Part shown: piece after piece, positions 32,645 to 39,259 of the stretch
How positions within the stretch are numbered: position 1 is the stretch's first letter
Layout of the letters: every line of letters begins with the position of its first letter
Assembly (NCBI GenBank): GCA_020718905.1
Contig: DYRD01000017.1
Coordinates: 1-39,259 of the forward strand
Length of the DNA stretch: 39,259 nucleotides
Direction of reading: 5' to 3'
Source of the DNA: Syntrophus aciditrophicus
GTDB taxonomy: Bacteria; Desulfobacterota; Syntrophia; Syntrophales; UBA8958
The notes under the pieces: model-generated
Told to the model about the DNA's origin: nothing
Seen by the model: the letters and a program-made list of their open reading frames with translations, nothing else
Databases searched by the model: none
Position numbers and translations under genes: made by a program

Positions 32645-33736
32645 ATGAATCGTTTTCATACTAAACTTGGTTCATACTGGTATCCCGCAAGGACGCTGAC
32701 ACGAACCCACTCTTTCCTGCTCACTATGGGTCCCCTATCCCTTCTTTACGGAATGGTTGTGGCGTTCAGAAATCGCCTCTACGATCGGGGCATTCTCAAA
32801 CAGGTCAGGCTCTCCCGCCCGGTGATCAGCATCGGGAATATTACCGCCGGAGGCACGGGCAAGACGCCCATGACGGTCCTCATCGCGAACGGACTGAAAG
32901 CGCGCGGCTTCCGCCCCGCCGTTCTGAGCCGGGGCTATTGCGGCCGCCTGACAACGAGCGGCAATGTCGTCTCTGCCGGGGCCAGTATTCTCCTCCGTCC
33001 CGAAGCGGCGGGGGATGAACCGGTCCTGATTGCGGCAGCAGCCCCCGGCATCCCCGTCCTTACCGGGCCTGATCGCTGCTTTTCGGGCCGGTTGGCCATT
33101 GAGAAATTCGGCGCCGATATCCTGATCCTTGATGACGCCTTCCAGCACCGGCGGCTCTTTCGGGACGTCAACATTCTTCTCCTCGATAAGGATAGGCCTT
33201 TCGGCAACGGGCAGCTGTTGCCCGCAGGGCCCCTACGTGAACCGCGAACCGCCCTCAACCGGGCTGATATCATCGTGAAAACGGGAATTGCGCGGGGGGA
33301 GCCGGAGCGGGAAAATCCAGCCGGGCCGGACAGAATCCCTGTTTTCCGGGCCCGATACCAGGCCCTGGCTATCATGCAGGGAAAGGACCATCAGCTCCTC
33401 CCTCCCGGCGCGCTTCATGGTAAGGGGATAGTTGCCTTTACCGGTATCGCCGGACCCGACAAATTCCGCGCCACCCTGGAGGAACTGGGGGCAACGATCA
33501 TAAAATTCCTTACCTTTCCCGATCATTATTTCTACAAGCAAGGCGACGTGCAGGCCATCGCCGGGGAAGCAAAAGCCCTGAATGCGGAAATGGTGCTAAC
33601 AACCGAAAAAGACGGGGTAAAACTTTTAAAATATCAAGATTTCTATCGGACCATCTCCATCCTGAGGGTCGGACTGCATATGGATCCTGAGGAAAAAACC
33701 TTTTTTGAAACCATAGAGACGATGCTGAGAAGATGA
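32645..33736 (+). CDS. lpxK: Tetraacyldisaccharide 4'-kinase LpxK
   Basis: A 363-residue membrane-associated kinase that phosphorylates the 4'-position of the lipid A disaccharide to give lipid IVA. The P-loop is GNITAGGTGKTPM (about residues 62-74), preceded by an N-terminal membrane-associated helix (FLLTMGPLSLLYGMVVAFRN). Later signatures are DILILDDAFQHRRLFRDVNI (DDxFQH) and LTTEKDGVKLL near the C-terminus. Length is somewhat above the E. coli enzyme (328). The ATG at 32645 overlaps nothing; lpxL begins inside its last codons (4-base ATGA overlap). Confidence 0.93.
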   Translation: MNRFHTKLGSYWYPARTLTRTHSFLLTMGPLSLLYGMVVAFRNRLYDRGILKQVRLSRPVISIGNITAGGTGKTPMTVLIANGLKARGFRPAVLSRGYCGRLTTSGNVVSAGASILLRPEAAGDEPVLIAAAAPGIPVLTGPDRCFSGRLAIEKFGADILILDDAFQHRRLFRDVNILLLDKDRPFGNGQLLPAGPLREPRTALNRADIIVKTGIARGEPERENPAGPDRIPVFRARYQALAIMQGKDHQLLPPGALHGKGIVAFTGIAGPDKFRATLEELGATIIKFLTFPDHYFYKQGDVQAIAGEAKALNAEMVLTTEKDGVKLLKYQDFYRTISILRVGLHMDPEEKTFFETIETMLRR

Positions 33737-34611
33737 AAAAAGAGAAATCCACAAGCATTATTATCTTTCTGTTCAAATGCGTCCCTTTATCCTGGCGCCG
33801 GCTTCTTTTCCGTGGTCTGCTGCGGATTTTTTACCATGTCTCGGCAAAGCAGCGCCTGATCACCCTCCACAACCTCCACCGGGCCTATCCGGAAAAGGAC
33901 ATGGCGGAGCTCATCGGCATCGCCAAGGGTGTTTATCGCCATCTGGGCCTGGTGGCGGCGGATTTTTTCGAAATCCCCTATATAACCAGGGATAATGTTC
34001 ATGAATGGGTCGAATTCGAAGGCCTGGAGCACATTGACCAGACCTTTGCCAAGGGCAAGGGGTTGCTCTCCATCGTCGCCCATTTCGGCAACTGGGAGAT
34101 GATGACGGTGGCCTTCCCCATGGTCAGAAAACCCATGAATATCGTTTACCGGCCCCTGGACAGCCCGGTCCTCGAAAACCTGACCGCCTGGGTACGGACG
34201 CTTAACGGCAACACGGTCATTCCCAAGGGCGGCTCCGGCAAGGCCATAACCCGTCTTTTAGGGGAAAACAGGGCCCTTGGCATCCTCAGCGATCAGAATG
34301 TTTCGGCCCGGGAAGGTGTTTTTGTGGACTTTTTCGGAAGACCGGCCTGTACCGCCGTGGGACTGGCCGTCCTGGCCATGCGCACCGGGGCGCCGGTGAT
34401 CCCGGCCTTCATGCCCCGGATGCCCGACGGGAGATACCGGTTCATCATCCAGGAGGCCGTCCCGATCGATAACACGGGGGATTATGAAAAAGACCTCTTT
34501 ACCAATACCCAGCGCTTCACGAAAGTCGTCGAAGCCATGGTGCGGCGCTATCCCGATCAGTGGTTCTGGCTCCACCAGCGCTGGAAGACAAAGCTATGCC
34601 AGCAGGAGTGA
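33733..34611 (+). CDS. lpxL: LpxL/HtrB-type lipid A acyltransferase
   Basis: A 292-residue member of the lysophospholipid-acyltransferase group that adds a secondary acyl chain to lipid A. The catalytic HxxxxE motif reads HFGNWE (about residues 117-122), after a membrane-proximal N-terminal helix. Other family features are VYRPLDSPVLENL, GGSGKAITRLLGENRALGIL (substrate loop) with DQNVSAREGVFVDFFGRPA, and WFWLHQRWK at the C-terminus. The start overlaps the end of lpxK (ATGA). Which fatty acid and position it acts on cannot be read. A gap of about 265 bases follows with no gene; it holds the second leader copy. Confidence 0.88.
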   Translation: MKKEKSTSIIIFLFKCVPLSWRRLLFRGLLRIFYHVSAKQRLITLHNLHRAYPEKDMAELIGIAKGVYRHLGLVAADFFEIPYITRDNVHEWVEFEGLEHIDQTFAKGKGLLSIVAHFGNWEMMTVAFPMVRKPMNIVYRPLDSPVLENLTAWVRTLNGNTVIPKGGSGKAITRLLGENRALGILSDQNVSAREGVFVDFFGRPACTAVGLAVLAMRTGAPVIPAFMPRMPDGRYRFIIQEAVPIDNTGDYEKDLFTNTQRFTKVVEAMVRRYPDQWFWLHQRWKTKLCQQE

Positions 34612-34740
34612 ACCTATCGAAACCTTTGAAAAATGGCTTCGGCACGGCTCAAAAATCTTTTTCGCTTCTCCTAAGCTGACATATAATTATGATTAATTAC
34701 GGGATGTTAAATTCAATCTCGAACCGGCGAAAAACATTTG

Positions 34741-34790
34741 ATTCACCGCCTGCGAGCCATTTTTCTGCAGTTATGCAAAGCTCTCGGTCG
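34741..34790 (+). repeat. 50-nt leader before waaF, similar to that before lpxK
   Basis: Gap-free match to 32581-32630 (34 of 50 bases). It ends just before the GTG at 34793 and the ATG at 34799. The gap from 34612 to this point shows nothing else recognisable. Confidence 0.45.
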
Positions 34791-34876
34791 GGGTGGAGAT
34801 GGGCTTAATCGTGGAGGACTTGCAGATTTCAAAACCGCTGACCGTCCGGGGCAACAAACGCCTTCCCCGGGAAGGT

Positions 34877-35893
34877 ATGCGGGAGATCCTCGTGCGGGGG
34901 ACAAACTGGATCGGCGACACCGTAATGACCCTGCCTGCCGTCGCCGCCATCCGTAAAACCTGGCCGCAGGCGCGGATCTCCGTCCTCGCGAAGCCATGGG
35001 TGGCCGACATATATAGAGAATCTAACAATATTGACCGGATTCTGCACTTTGAAGACCCGGGACGCCATCAAGGTCCCTCCGGGATAATCCGCCTCACCGG
35101 TGAACTTCGGCAGTGCCCTTTCGACATGGCGATCCTCCTCCAAAACGCCATTAAAGCCGCCATCATTGCCCGCTTGGCGGGAATTCCCATCCGGGCCGGT
35201 TACAACTCCGACGCCCGGGGATGGCTGCTGACCCATGCCGTTCGTCGCACCCCGGCCATCCTGCAGATTCATCAAATCGATTATTACCTGGAAATGGTCA
35301 AGGCCCTGGGCGGCGATGCGGCGGAACGCAATCTCCGCTTGGACCTGCGGCCGGATACCCGTTCCCTGGCGGATGGCTGGTTAAAATTGCCGGAGCGCCG
35401 GAATCAGATGATCATCGGTATGGCCCCGGGCGCCACCTATGGTCCCGCCAAAAGATGGCCGACGGATCGTTTCGCCGCCGTCGCGGCGGAGATCATCAGG
35501 GAATACGGGGCAACTTTCGTCCTCTTTGGCAGCAGGCAGGACCAGGATGTCACCAACGCCATCGCGACGACCATGCAAGGCCCCTGCCTGAATCTCGCCG
35601 GCAGGACCTCGCTCCGGGAGGTCATGTCCCTCATTGCCCGCTGTCATGCCTTCATTACCAATGATTCGGGATTGATGCACGTTGCCGGCGCCCTGAATGT
35701 GCCGACGGTGGCGATTTTCGGCTCGACGAATCCGGTGACCACATCTCCTCCCGGGGAGAGGAACATTATCATCCGGAAACCCGTGGATTGTAGTCCCTGC
35801 CTGAAGCAGGTCTGCCCGACGGATTTCCGCTGCATGAACCTCATCGGGGTTGCAGAGGTTTTAGCCGCCGTTCGGCAAGCAATCAAAACATGA
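34877..35893 (+). CDS. waaF: Lipopolysaccharide heptosyltransferase II (WaaF)
   Basis: A GT9 glycosyltransferase that adds the second heptose to the LPS inner core from ADP-heptose. MREILVRGTNWIGDTVMTLP is the classic WaaF opening. GMAPGATYGPAKRWPTDRF and ITNDSGLMHVAGALNVPTVAIFGSTNPVTTSPPG are the family's donor-binding signature, with KPVDCSPCLKQVCPTDFRCM near the end. ATG 34877 gives the typical N-terminus (338 residues). An ATG at 34799 would add 26 unrelated residues; neither has an ideal ribosome-binding site. It is followed closely by gmhB, its substrate-pathway partner. Confidence 0.9.
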   Translation: MREILVRGTNWIGDTVMTLPAVAAIRKTWPQARISVLAKPWVADIYRESNNIDRILHFEDPGRHQGPSGIIRLTGELRQCPFDMAILLQNAIKAAIIARLAGIPIRAGYNSDARGWLLTHAVRRTPAILQIHQIDYYLEMVKALGGDAAERNLRLDLRPDTRSLADGWLKLPERRNQMIIGMAPGATYGPAKRWPTDRFAAVAAEIIREYGATFVLFGSRQDQDVTNAIATTMQGPCLNLAGRTSLREVMSLIARCHAFITNDSGLMHVAGALNVPTVAIFGSTNPVTTSPPGERNIIIRKPVDCSPCLKQVCPTDFRCMNLIGVAEVLAAVRQAIKT

Positions 35894-35917
35894 ACCAGCA
35901 GCGGCGATAAAGGCGTA

Positions 35918-36493
35918 ATGAAAAAGTTCGCGGCAGTGTTTCTCGACAGGGATGGAACGATCAATGAAGAGGTGGGGTATCTGGACAGCCTCGAGAAACT
36001 CCGGGTGTTCCCCGGGGCCTTTGAGGCCGTGCGACTGATTAATCACGCCGGGATGAAAACCATTGTGATCACCAACCAGTCAGGCATTGGGCGGGGTTTT
36101 TTTGACGAAGCCTTCGTCGACAGGGTCCATGAAGAAATGGGCCGTCGTTTTCTTGCGGAAGGGGTTCTGATTGACGGCTTTTATTATTGCCCCCACCACC
36201 CAACGGAGGGTGTCGGCCCATACCGCCAAACCTGCTCCTGCCGGAAACCGGAACCGGGGCTCCTTTTAAAGGCGGCGGCAGACCTGGGTATCGATCTTGG
36301 CAGGTCGTACATGATCGGCGATATGCCCAAGGACGTGGAGGCGGGACAAAGGGCGGGGGCGAAGGGGATCCTCGTCCGGACGGGCTACGGAAAGGCCGTG
36401 GACATGGAACTTACCCGCCCGGATTATATCGGTCCAGATATCCTGGGCGCGGTCAAGTGGCTCATGGCGGACAGGAGAAAAATTTGGTTATAA
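35918..36493 (+). CDS. gmhB: D-glycero-D-manno-heptose 1,7-bisphosphate 7-phosphatase GmhB
   Basis: A 191-residue HAD phosphatase in ADP-heptose synthesis; it removes the 7-phosphate before the nucleotide is attached. Motif I is FLDRDGTINEEVGYL (DxDGT), motif II TNQSGIGRG, and motif IV is GDMPKDVEAGQRAGA. The zinc-finger loop is visible as CPHHP followed by CSCRKP, characteristic of GmhB rather than histidinol phosphatase. The product feeds WaaF and WaaC on either side. It starts 24 bases after waaF. The gap to waaC is 67 bases with nothing recognisable. Confidence 0.92.
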   Translation: MKKFAAVFLDRDGTINEEVGYLDSLEKLRVFPGAFEAVRLINHAGMKTIVITNQSGIGRGFFDEAFVDRVHEEMGRRFLAEGVLIDGFYYCPHHPTEGVGPYRQTCSCRKPEPGLLLKAAADLGIDLGRSYMIGDMPKDVEAGQRAGAKGILVRTGYGKAVDMELTRPDYIGPDILGAVKWLMADRRKIWL

Positions 36494-36560
36494 TTCCTCG
36501 GCAACAAAACATCCATATCTCAACACCGGCCTGCACCGCGGTCGAGAAATTCAGGTATCC

Positions 36561-37667
36561 GTGGTGAACATTCTTATTGTCAAGCTCAGCGCCATCGGGG
36601 ACGCTGTTCATACCCTCCCCTCCCTTGCCGCCTTACGCCGGCTTTACCCGCAGGCTCATATCACGTGGGTTGTCGAAGCGGCGGCCGCCGGTCTTATCGA
36701 GGGTCATCCCTATATGGATCGCGTGCTGGTCTCCCGGAGAAAGTACTGGCAGGAGGATATGGCGAAGGGGAGTTTCAGGAAAAACATCAAGGAAATAAGG
36801 TTATTCGTAGCCACCCTGCGGGATCGCAATTATGATCTGGTCATCGATTTTCACGGTCTTTTCAAAAGTGCCGTCCTCGTCTGGCTGAGCGGCGGCGCCA
36901 GGAAACTGGGTTTTGACAGCCTGCAGGAGGGAAGCGGTTTTTTTTACACTGAAAAGATCCCTGAAGATATGGGCAAACATGCCGTAGACCGCTATCTTGA
37001 TTTTCCGGCCTACCTGGAAGCCACAGGGGGGGAGTTTGAGGACGCGCACGCTCCGGAGTTTCTTATTCCTTACGACGATTACAACGTCCAGAAGGTATCG
37101 GCCCTGTTAAGTAAAAGTCATCTTGACATCGCGGCGCCCTTTGTGGCCATAAACCCCGTGGCCTTATGGGATACCAAGCTCTGGCGGAAAGACAGCTTCG
37201 CCATGCTCACAGACAGGATTGCCGGGGAACTGAATATACCCGTCGTCATAACGGGCAGCGCCCGGGAAAAACCCTATGCCGAATCAATTCTTAAGGAAGT
37301 TAAGACGGCAAAGGTAGTTGAGCTGACGGGACAGACGACCTTGAAGGATCTGGCATGTCTATACCGGCAAGCCGCCCTGGTCGTGACCACCGACTCCGGA
37401 CCGATGCATATCGCCGCCGCGGTAGGCACTCCCGTCGCCGCCCTTTTCGGGCCCACGGACCCCCGGCGGACCGGTCCCTACGGCCCCGGTCACACGGTGA
37501 TCCGTAAGGCGCTGCCGTGCAGCCCCTGCTTCCGGAAGGAGTGTCCGACGAGGGAATGCATGAAGGGAATTACCGTGGCAGAGGTATGGGAAGGGGTTAA
37601 AGAAAAACTTAGGCAGGGGAAAAATGCTGAAACTGCTAAGGCGGAGAAGAAAGAGGAAAACTCATGA
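36561..37667 (+). CDS. waaC: Lipopolysaccharide heptosyltransferase I-type GT9 enzyme (WaaC)
   Basis: A 368-residue family-9 glycosyltransferase expected to add the first heptose to Kdo. It opens with NILIVKLSAIGDAVHTLPSL (typical heptosyltransferase I start), carries INPVALWDTKLWRKDSFAML and the donor-site TDSGPMHIAAAVGTPVAALFGPTDP, and ends with KALPCSPCFRKECPTRECM and a Lys/Glu-rich tail. The start is GTG 36561 or GTG 36564. Its stop overlaps the Trm112-like gene by ATGA. Assignment as I rather than II rests on the N-terminus and on waaF being present. Confidence 0.85.
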   Translation: MVNILIVKLSAIGDAVHTLPSLAALRRLYPQAHITWVVEAAAAGLIEGHPYMDRVLVSRRKYWQEDMAKGSFRKNIKEIRLFVATLRDRNYDLVIDFHGLFKSAVLVWLSGGARKLGFDSLQEGSGFFYTEKIPEDMGKHAVDRYLDFPAYLEATGGEFEDAHAPEFLIPYDDYNVQKVSALLSKSHLDIAAPFVAINPVALWDTKLWRKDSFAMLTDRIAGELNIPVVITGSAREKPYAESILKEVKTAKVVELTGQTTLKDLACLYRQAALVVTTDSGPMHIAAAVGTPVAALFGPTDPRRTGPYGPGHTVIRKALPCSPCFRKECPTRECMKGITVAEVWEGVKEKLRQGKNAETAKAEKKEENS

Positions 37668-37834
37668 CCATCAGTAAAGAACTGCTTGAAATTCTGGCGT
37701 GTCCCAGATGCAAGGGTGAGCTTATCCTCAACGAAGGCCAGGATGGCTTGATCTGCCATGCCTGCAAACTGCGCTATGAAATCAGGGAAGACATTCCGAT
37801 CATGCTCATTGATGAGGCGAAACCGCTCGCCTGA
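37664..37834 (+). CDS. Trm112-family small zinc-ribbon protein
   Basis: A 56-residue protein starting in an ATGA overlap with waaC (MTISKELLEILACPRCKGEL) and ending DEAKPLA. Two Cys pairs, CPRC (residues 13-16) and CHAC (about 32-35), form a zinc ribbon, and YEIREDIPIMLIDEA is the standard Trm112/YcaR ending. In eukaryotes and archaea Trm112 activates methyltransferases; the bacterial role is unclear. It is commonly found next to LPS genes, as here. Its 3' end overlaps the convergent glycosyltransferase by 29 bases. Confidence 0.85.
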   Translation: MTISKELLEILACPRCKGELILNEGQDGLICHACKLRYEIREDIPIMLIDEAKPLA

Positions 37835-38918
37835 TCGCTGTTTGTACCTCGTCGATGCTCATGTTTTCCAGGCACCGGCTGTGACCTCGCCCCTCACAAC
37901 CCTTTTGATAACAAGGTGAGCAATCCATATCCGTAGTTACCACCTGATGTGCTTCCCCCACGGGCGCCCAGTCCCGCCAGTCGGAGGGGCCGTAAATGGT
38001 GATGGTAGGCGTTCCCACGGCGGCGGCAATGTGAGGGGCGGCGCTGTCCACCCCCACATGCAGATGGCTCAAGCTCAATAAGGCCGCCAACTCCTTCAGG
38101 TTCGTTTCACCGGCCAGATTGTGTATTTTCACGACGCCGCTCCCGCTTTTCACGAGTGCTTCCGCCCGTTCTCTCTCCGGCGCCGACCCGACAATTACCG
38201 CGGGCAGGCGACATTCCGTCCATAACCAAGCACTGATGGCAATCCAGTTTTCCAGCGGCCATTCCTTGTATGACCAGCGGGAAAAGGGGTTTAAGGTAAC
38301 AAAGTTCTTTGGGGCACCGCCCTGCCCCTCGGAAGGAATACCATGGTTGCTTACGAGGCTGCTCATTCTTGCCAGGGTTTCCGGTTCGACACATAACCTT
38401 GGAACCACATCCTCCGTGGAAATCCCGAATCCCCTGACAATCCGCAGGGATTGTTCCGCCGCCCCGAGACGGACACGGATATTTTCTGCAGCCGGATAAA
38501 CAAGGTGGGTAAAGAGGCGATTCCGGTAAAAAGGCACGTCACTGTATAACAGGGAGGCGCGGAACCGCGCCCCCGTCAACCTCGCCATAAAAGCACCCCG
38601 GTCGTCGGAACGCAGGTCAAAGACAAGATCAAATCCGGACTTCCGGACCTTTTTCAGGAAAGCCAACTGCGCCGTCAGTCTTGTCCCAAGGGTTCCCTGA
38701 TACCGCTTTACTTCGAACACCTGCTTAACGGCGGTATCGGCATCGAAGAGGCTGCCGATCCCTTCCCGGACGAGGAGGGAAAGATGCGCATCGGGATAGG
38801 CCTTTTTGACCGCCCGGAAGGTGGGGATGGACCAGATGACGTCACCAATGTCGCCGAGCTGAATAATAAGAATATTCTGAACACTGGGCAGCAGTTTAAA
38901 ATGCTCGCCGATGATCAT
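37806..38918 (-). CDS. Third glycosyltransferase family 9 (heptosyltransferase-like) protein
   Basis: A 370-residue GT9 enzyme on the minus strand. It begins NILIIQLGDIGDVIWSIPTF after a short lead, with VTLNPFSRWSYKEWPLENW in the middle and the donor signature GVDSAAPHIAAAVGTPTITIYGPSDWRDWAP near 290-325. DMDCSPCYQKGCEGRGHSRC is a Cys-rich C-terminal loop, as in the other two. It probably adds a heptose or related sugar to the outer core; donor and acceptor cannot be told. The gene starts four bases before the end of the upstream epimerase/dehydratase fragment, suggesting one minus-strand surface-sugar operon that enters from the right. Confidence 0.82.
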   Translation of the reverse strand: MIIGEHFKLLPSVQNILIIQLGDIGDVIWSIPTFRAVKKAYPDAHLSLLVREGIGSLFDADTAVKQVFEVKRYQGTLGTRLTAQLAFLKKVRKSGFDLVFDLRSDDRGAFMARLTGARFRASLLYSDVPFYRNRLFTHLVYPAAENIRVRLGAAEQSLRIVRGFGISTEDVVPRLCVEPETLARMSSLVSNHGIPSEGQGGAPKNFVTLNPFSRWSYKEWPLENWIAISAWLWTECRLPAVIVGSAPERERAEALVKSGSGVVKIHNLAGETNLKELAALLSLSHLHVGVDSAAPHIAAAVGTPTITIYGPSDWRDWAPVGEAHQVVTTDMDCSPCYQKGCEGRGHSRCLENMSIDEVQTAIRRAVSPHQ

Positions 38919-39259
38919 TGCGGCATGTATTCAGGAACGATGGCGTGCAGCCTGTTTTTGATAGCATCACCATCAAAAGTATCGGCAACGCTGATCAATT
39001 CTTCGATCGCGGCACTGAGGATCTGAAAATCACCATGGTTCCCTTGGATGACCTTGATCTTTTGGTGAGAAGTCGGCATGATGCCTTCGCCAACAGTAAT
39101 CAGTTCCTCGTAAAGCTTCTCACCGGGGCGCAACCCAATGAACTCGATTGGTATATCTCTGTCTGGCTCAAAGCCGTGGAGGCGAATAGAGGTGGTGGGG
39201 GTTATTTGGACAGGATACAGGTTTTTATAAGTGGGAAATTGCCCTTGGTTCATGATCAT
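38915..39259 (-). CDS. C-terminal end of a CapD/FlaA1-type nucleotide-sugar dehydratase/epimerase (partial)
   Basis: The open frame enters from the window edge. From IRLHGFEPDRDIPIEFIGL and RPGEKLYEELITVGEGI onward it matches the C-terminal end of polysaccharide-biosynthesis dehydratases (UDP-GlcNAc 4,6-dehydratase type, WbpM/CapD/FlaA1). The 24 residues before that (QFPTYKNLYPVQITPTTS) do not look like the family, which usually has an MGxPVKIxDLA stretch there. A rearranged junction or assembly fault close to 39190 is possible. The ATG near the edge is not the start. The family makes precursor sugars for O-antigen or capsule, in line with the adjoining glycosyltransferase. Confidence 0.7.
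   Translation of the reverse strand: MIMNQGQFPTYKNLYPVQITPTTSIRLHGFEPDRDIPIEFIGLRPGEKLYEELITVGEGIMPTSHQKIKVIQGNHGDFQILSAAIEELISVADTFDGDAIKNRLHAIVPEYMPQ

Noticed and set aside
1-39259. CRISPR array, prophage, tRNA, rRNA or transposase
   Set aside because: No direct-repeat array, phage structural gene, clover-leaf or DDE/serine recombinase was seen anywhere in the window.

Overview
The window reads as a Gram-negative, deltaproteobacterial chromosome (Desulfobacterota; a Syntrophales-like lineage is my best guess). The reasons are the gene order lysS-lolC-lolD-bamA-skp-lpxD-lpxA-oxidoreductase-lpxB-msbA-lpxK-lpxL-waaF-gmhB-waaC, an ADP-forming acetate-CoA ligase, an acetyl-CoA hydrolase/CoA-transferase fused to a GNAT domain, an olefin (ole) cluster and moderately GC-rich coding DNA. 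The lineage is inferred from content and not from any search. Both ends cut through genes (a secreted protein at base 1, a CapD/FlaA1-type protein at base 39259). I see no tRNA, rRNA, CRISPR, prophage or transposase.

Left part (1-8.6 kb): an accessory region with many broken genes. A BrkB/YihY membrane protein fused to a cyclic-nucleotide-binding domain is interrupted at a run of nine G. A B12-binding radical SAM gene has at least two frameshifts. An intact ADP-forming acetate-CoA ligase has its own promoter. Divergent from it is the acetyl-CoA hydrolase-GNAT gene, with two frameshifts. A hemolysin III gene carries a frameshift and an apparent internal deletion. The remaining 30 kb shows no comparable lesions.

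Middle part (8.6-17.4 kb): a minus-strand operon oleA-oleA'-oleB-oleC-oleD for head-to-head fatty-acyl condensation to long-chain olefins. It has a second, shortened OleA paralogue that keeps the active-site Cys and the Glu base but has lost the His and Asn. It is transcribed divergently, from a symmetrical two-promoter region with near-consensus boxes, from a plus-strand set: a phasin-like protein, a LolA-like periplasmic protein and an outer-membrane beta-barrel. A working hypothesis is that the two arms form one module for making, coating and exporting or placing hydrophobic products. A palindromic 127-bp repeat lies after the barrel gene, and a partial copy sits inside the ole operon.

Right part (17.4-39.3 kb): housekeeping and envelope biogenesis. 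It holds an inositol monophosphatase, a RodZ-like protein, TatA, SSB and LysS. Then come lipoprotein release (LolC/E, LolD), outer-membrane protein assembly (BamA with an extra N-terminal domain, Skp), lipid A synthesis and export (LpxD, LpxA, a Gfo/Idh oxidoreductase, LpxB, MsbA, LpxK, LpxL-like) and core heptose assembly (WaaF, GmhB, WaaC, a Trm112-like 56-aa protein and a third family-9 glycosyltransferase). Notable points are a perfect 23-bp hairpin over the lpxB start, the oxidoreductase inserted between lpxA and lpxB, the absence of fabZ and lpxI from the cluster, and similar 50-nt leaders before lpxK and waaF.
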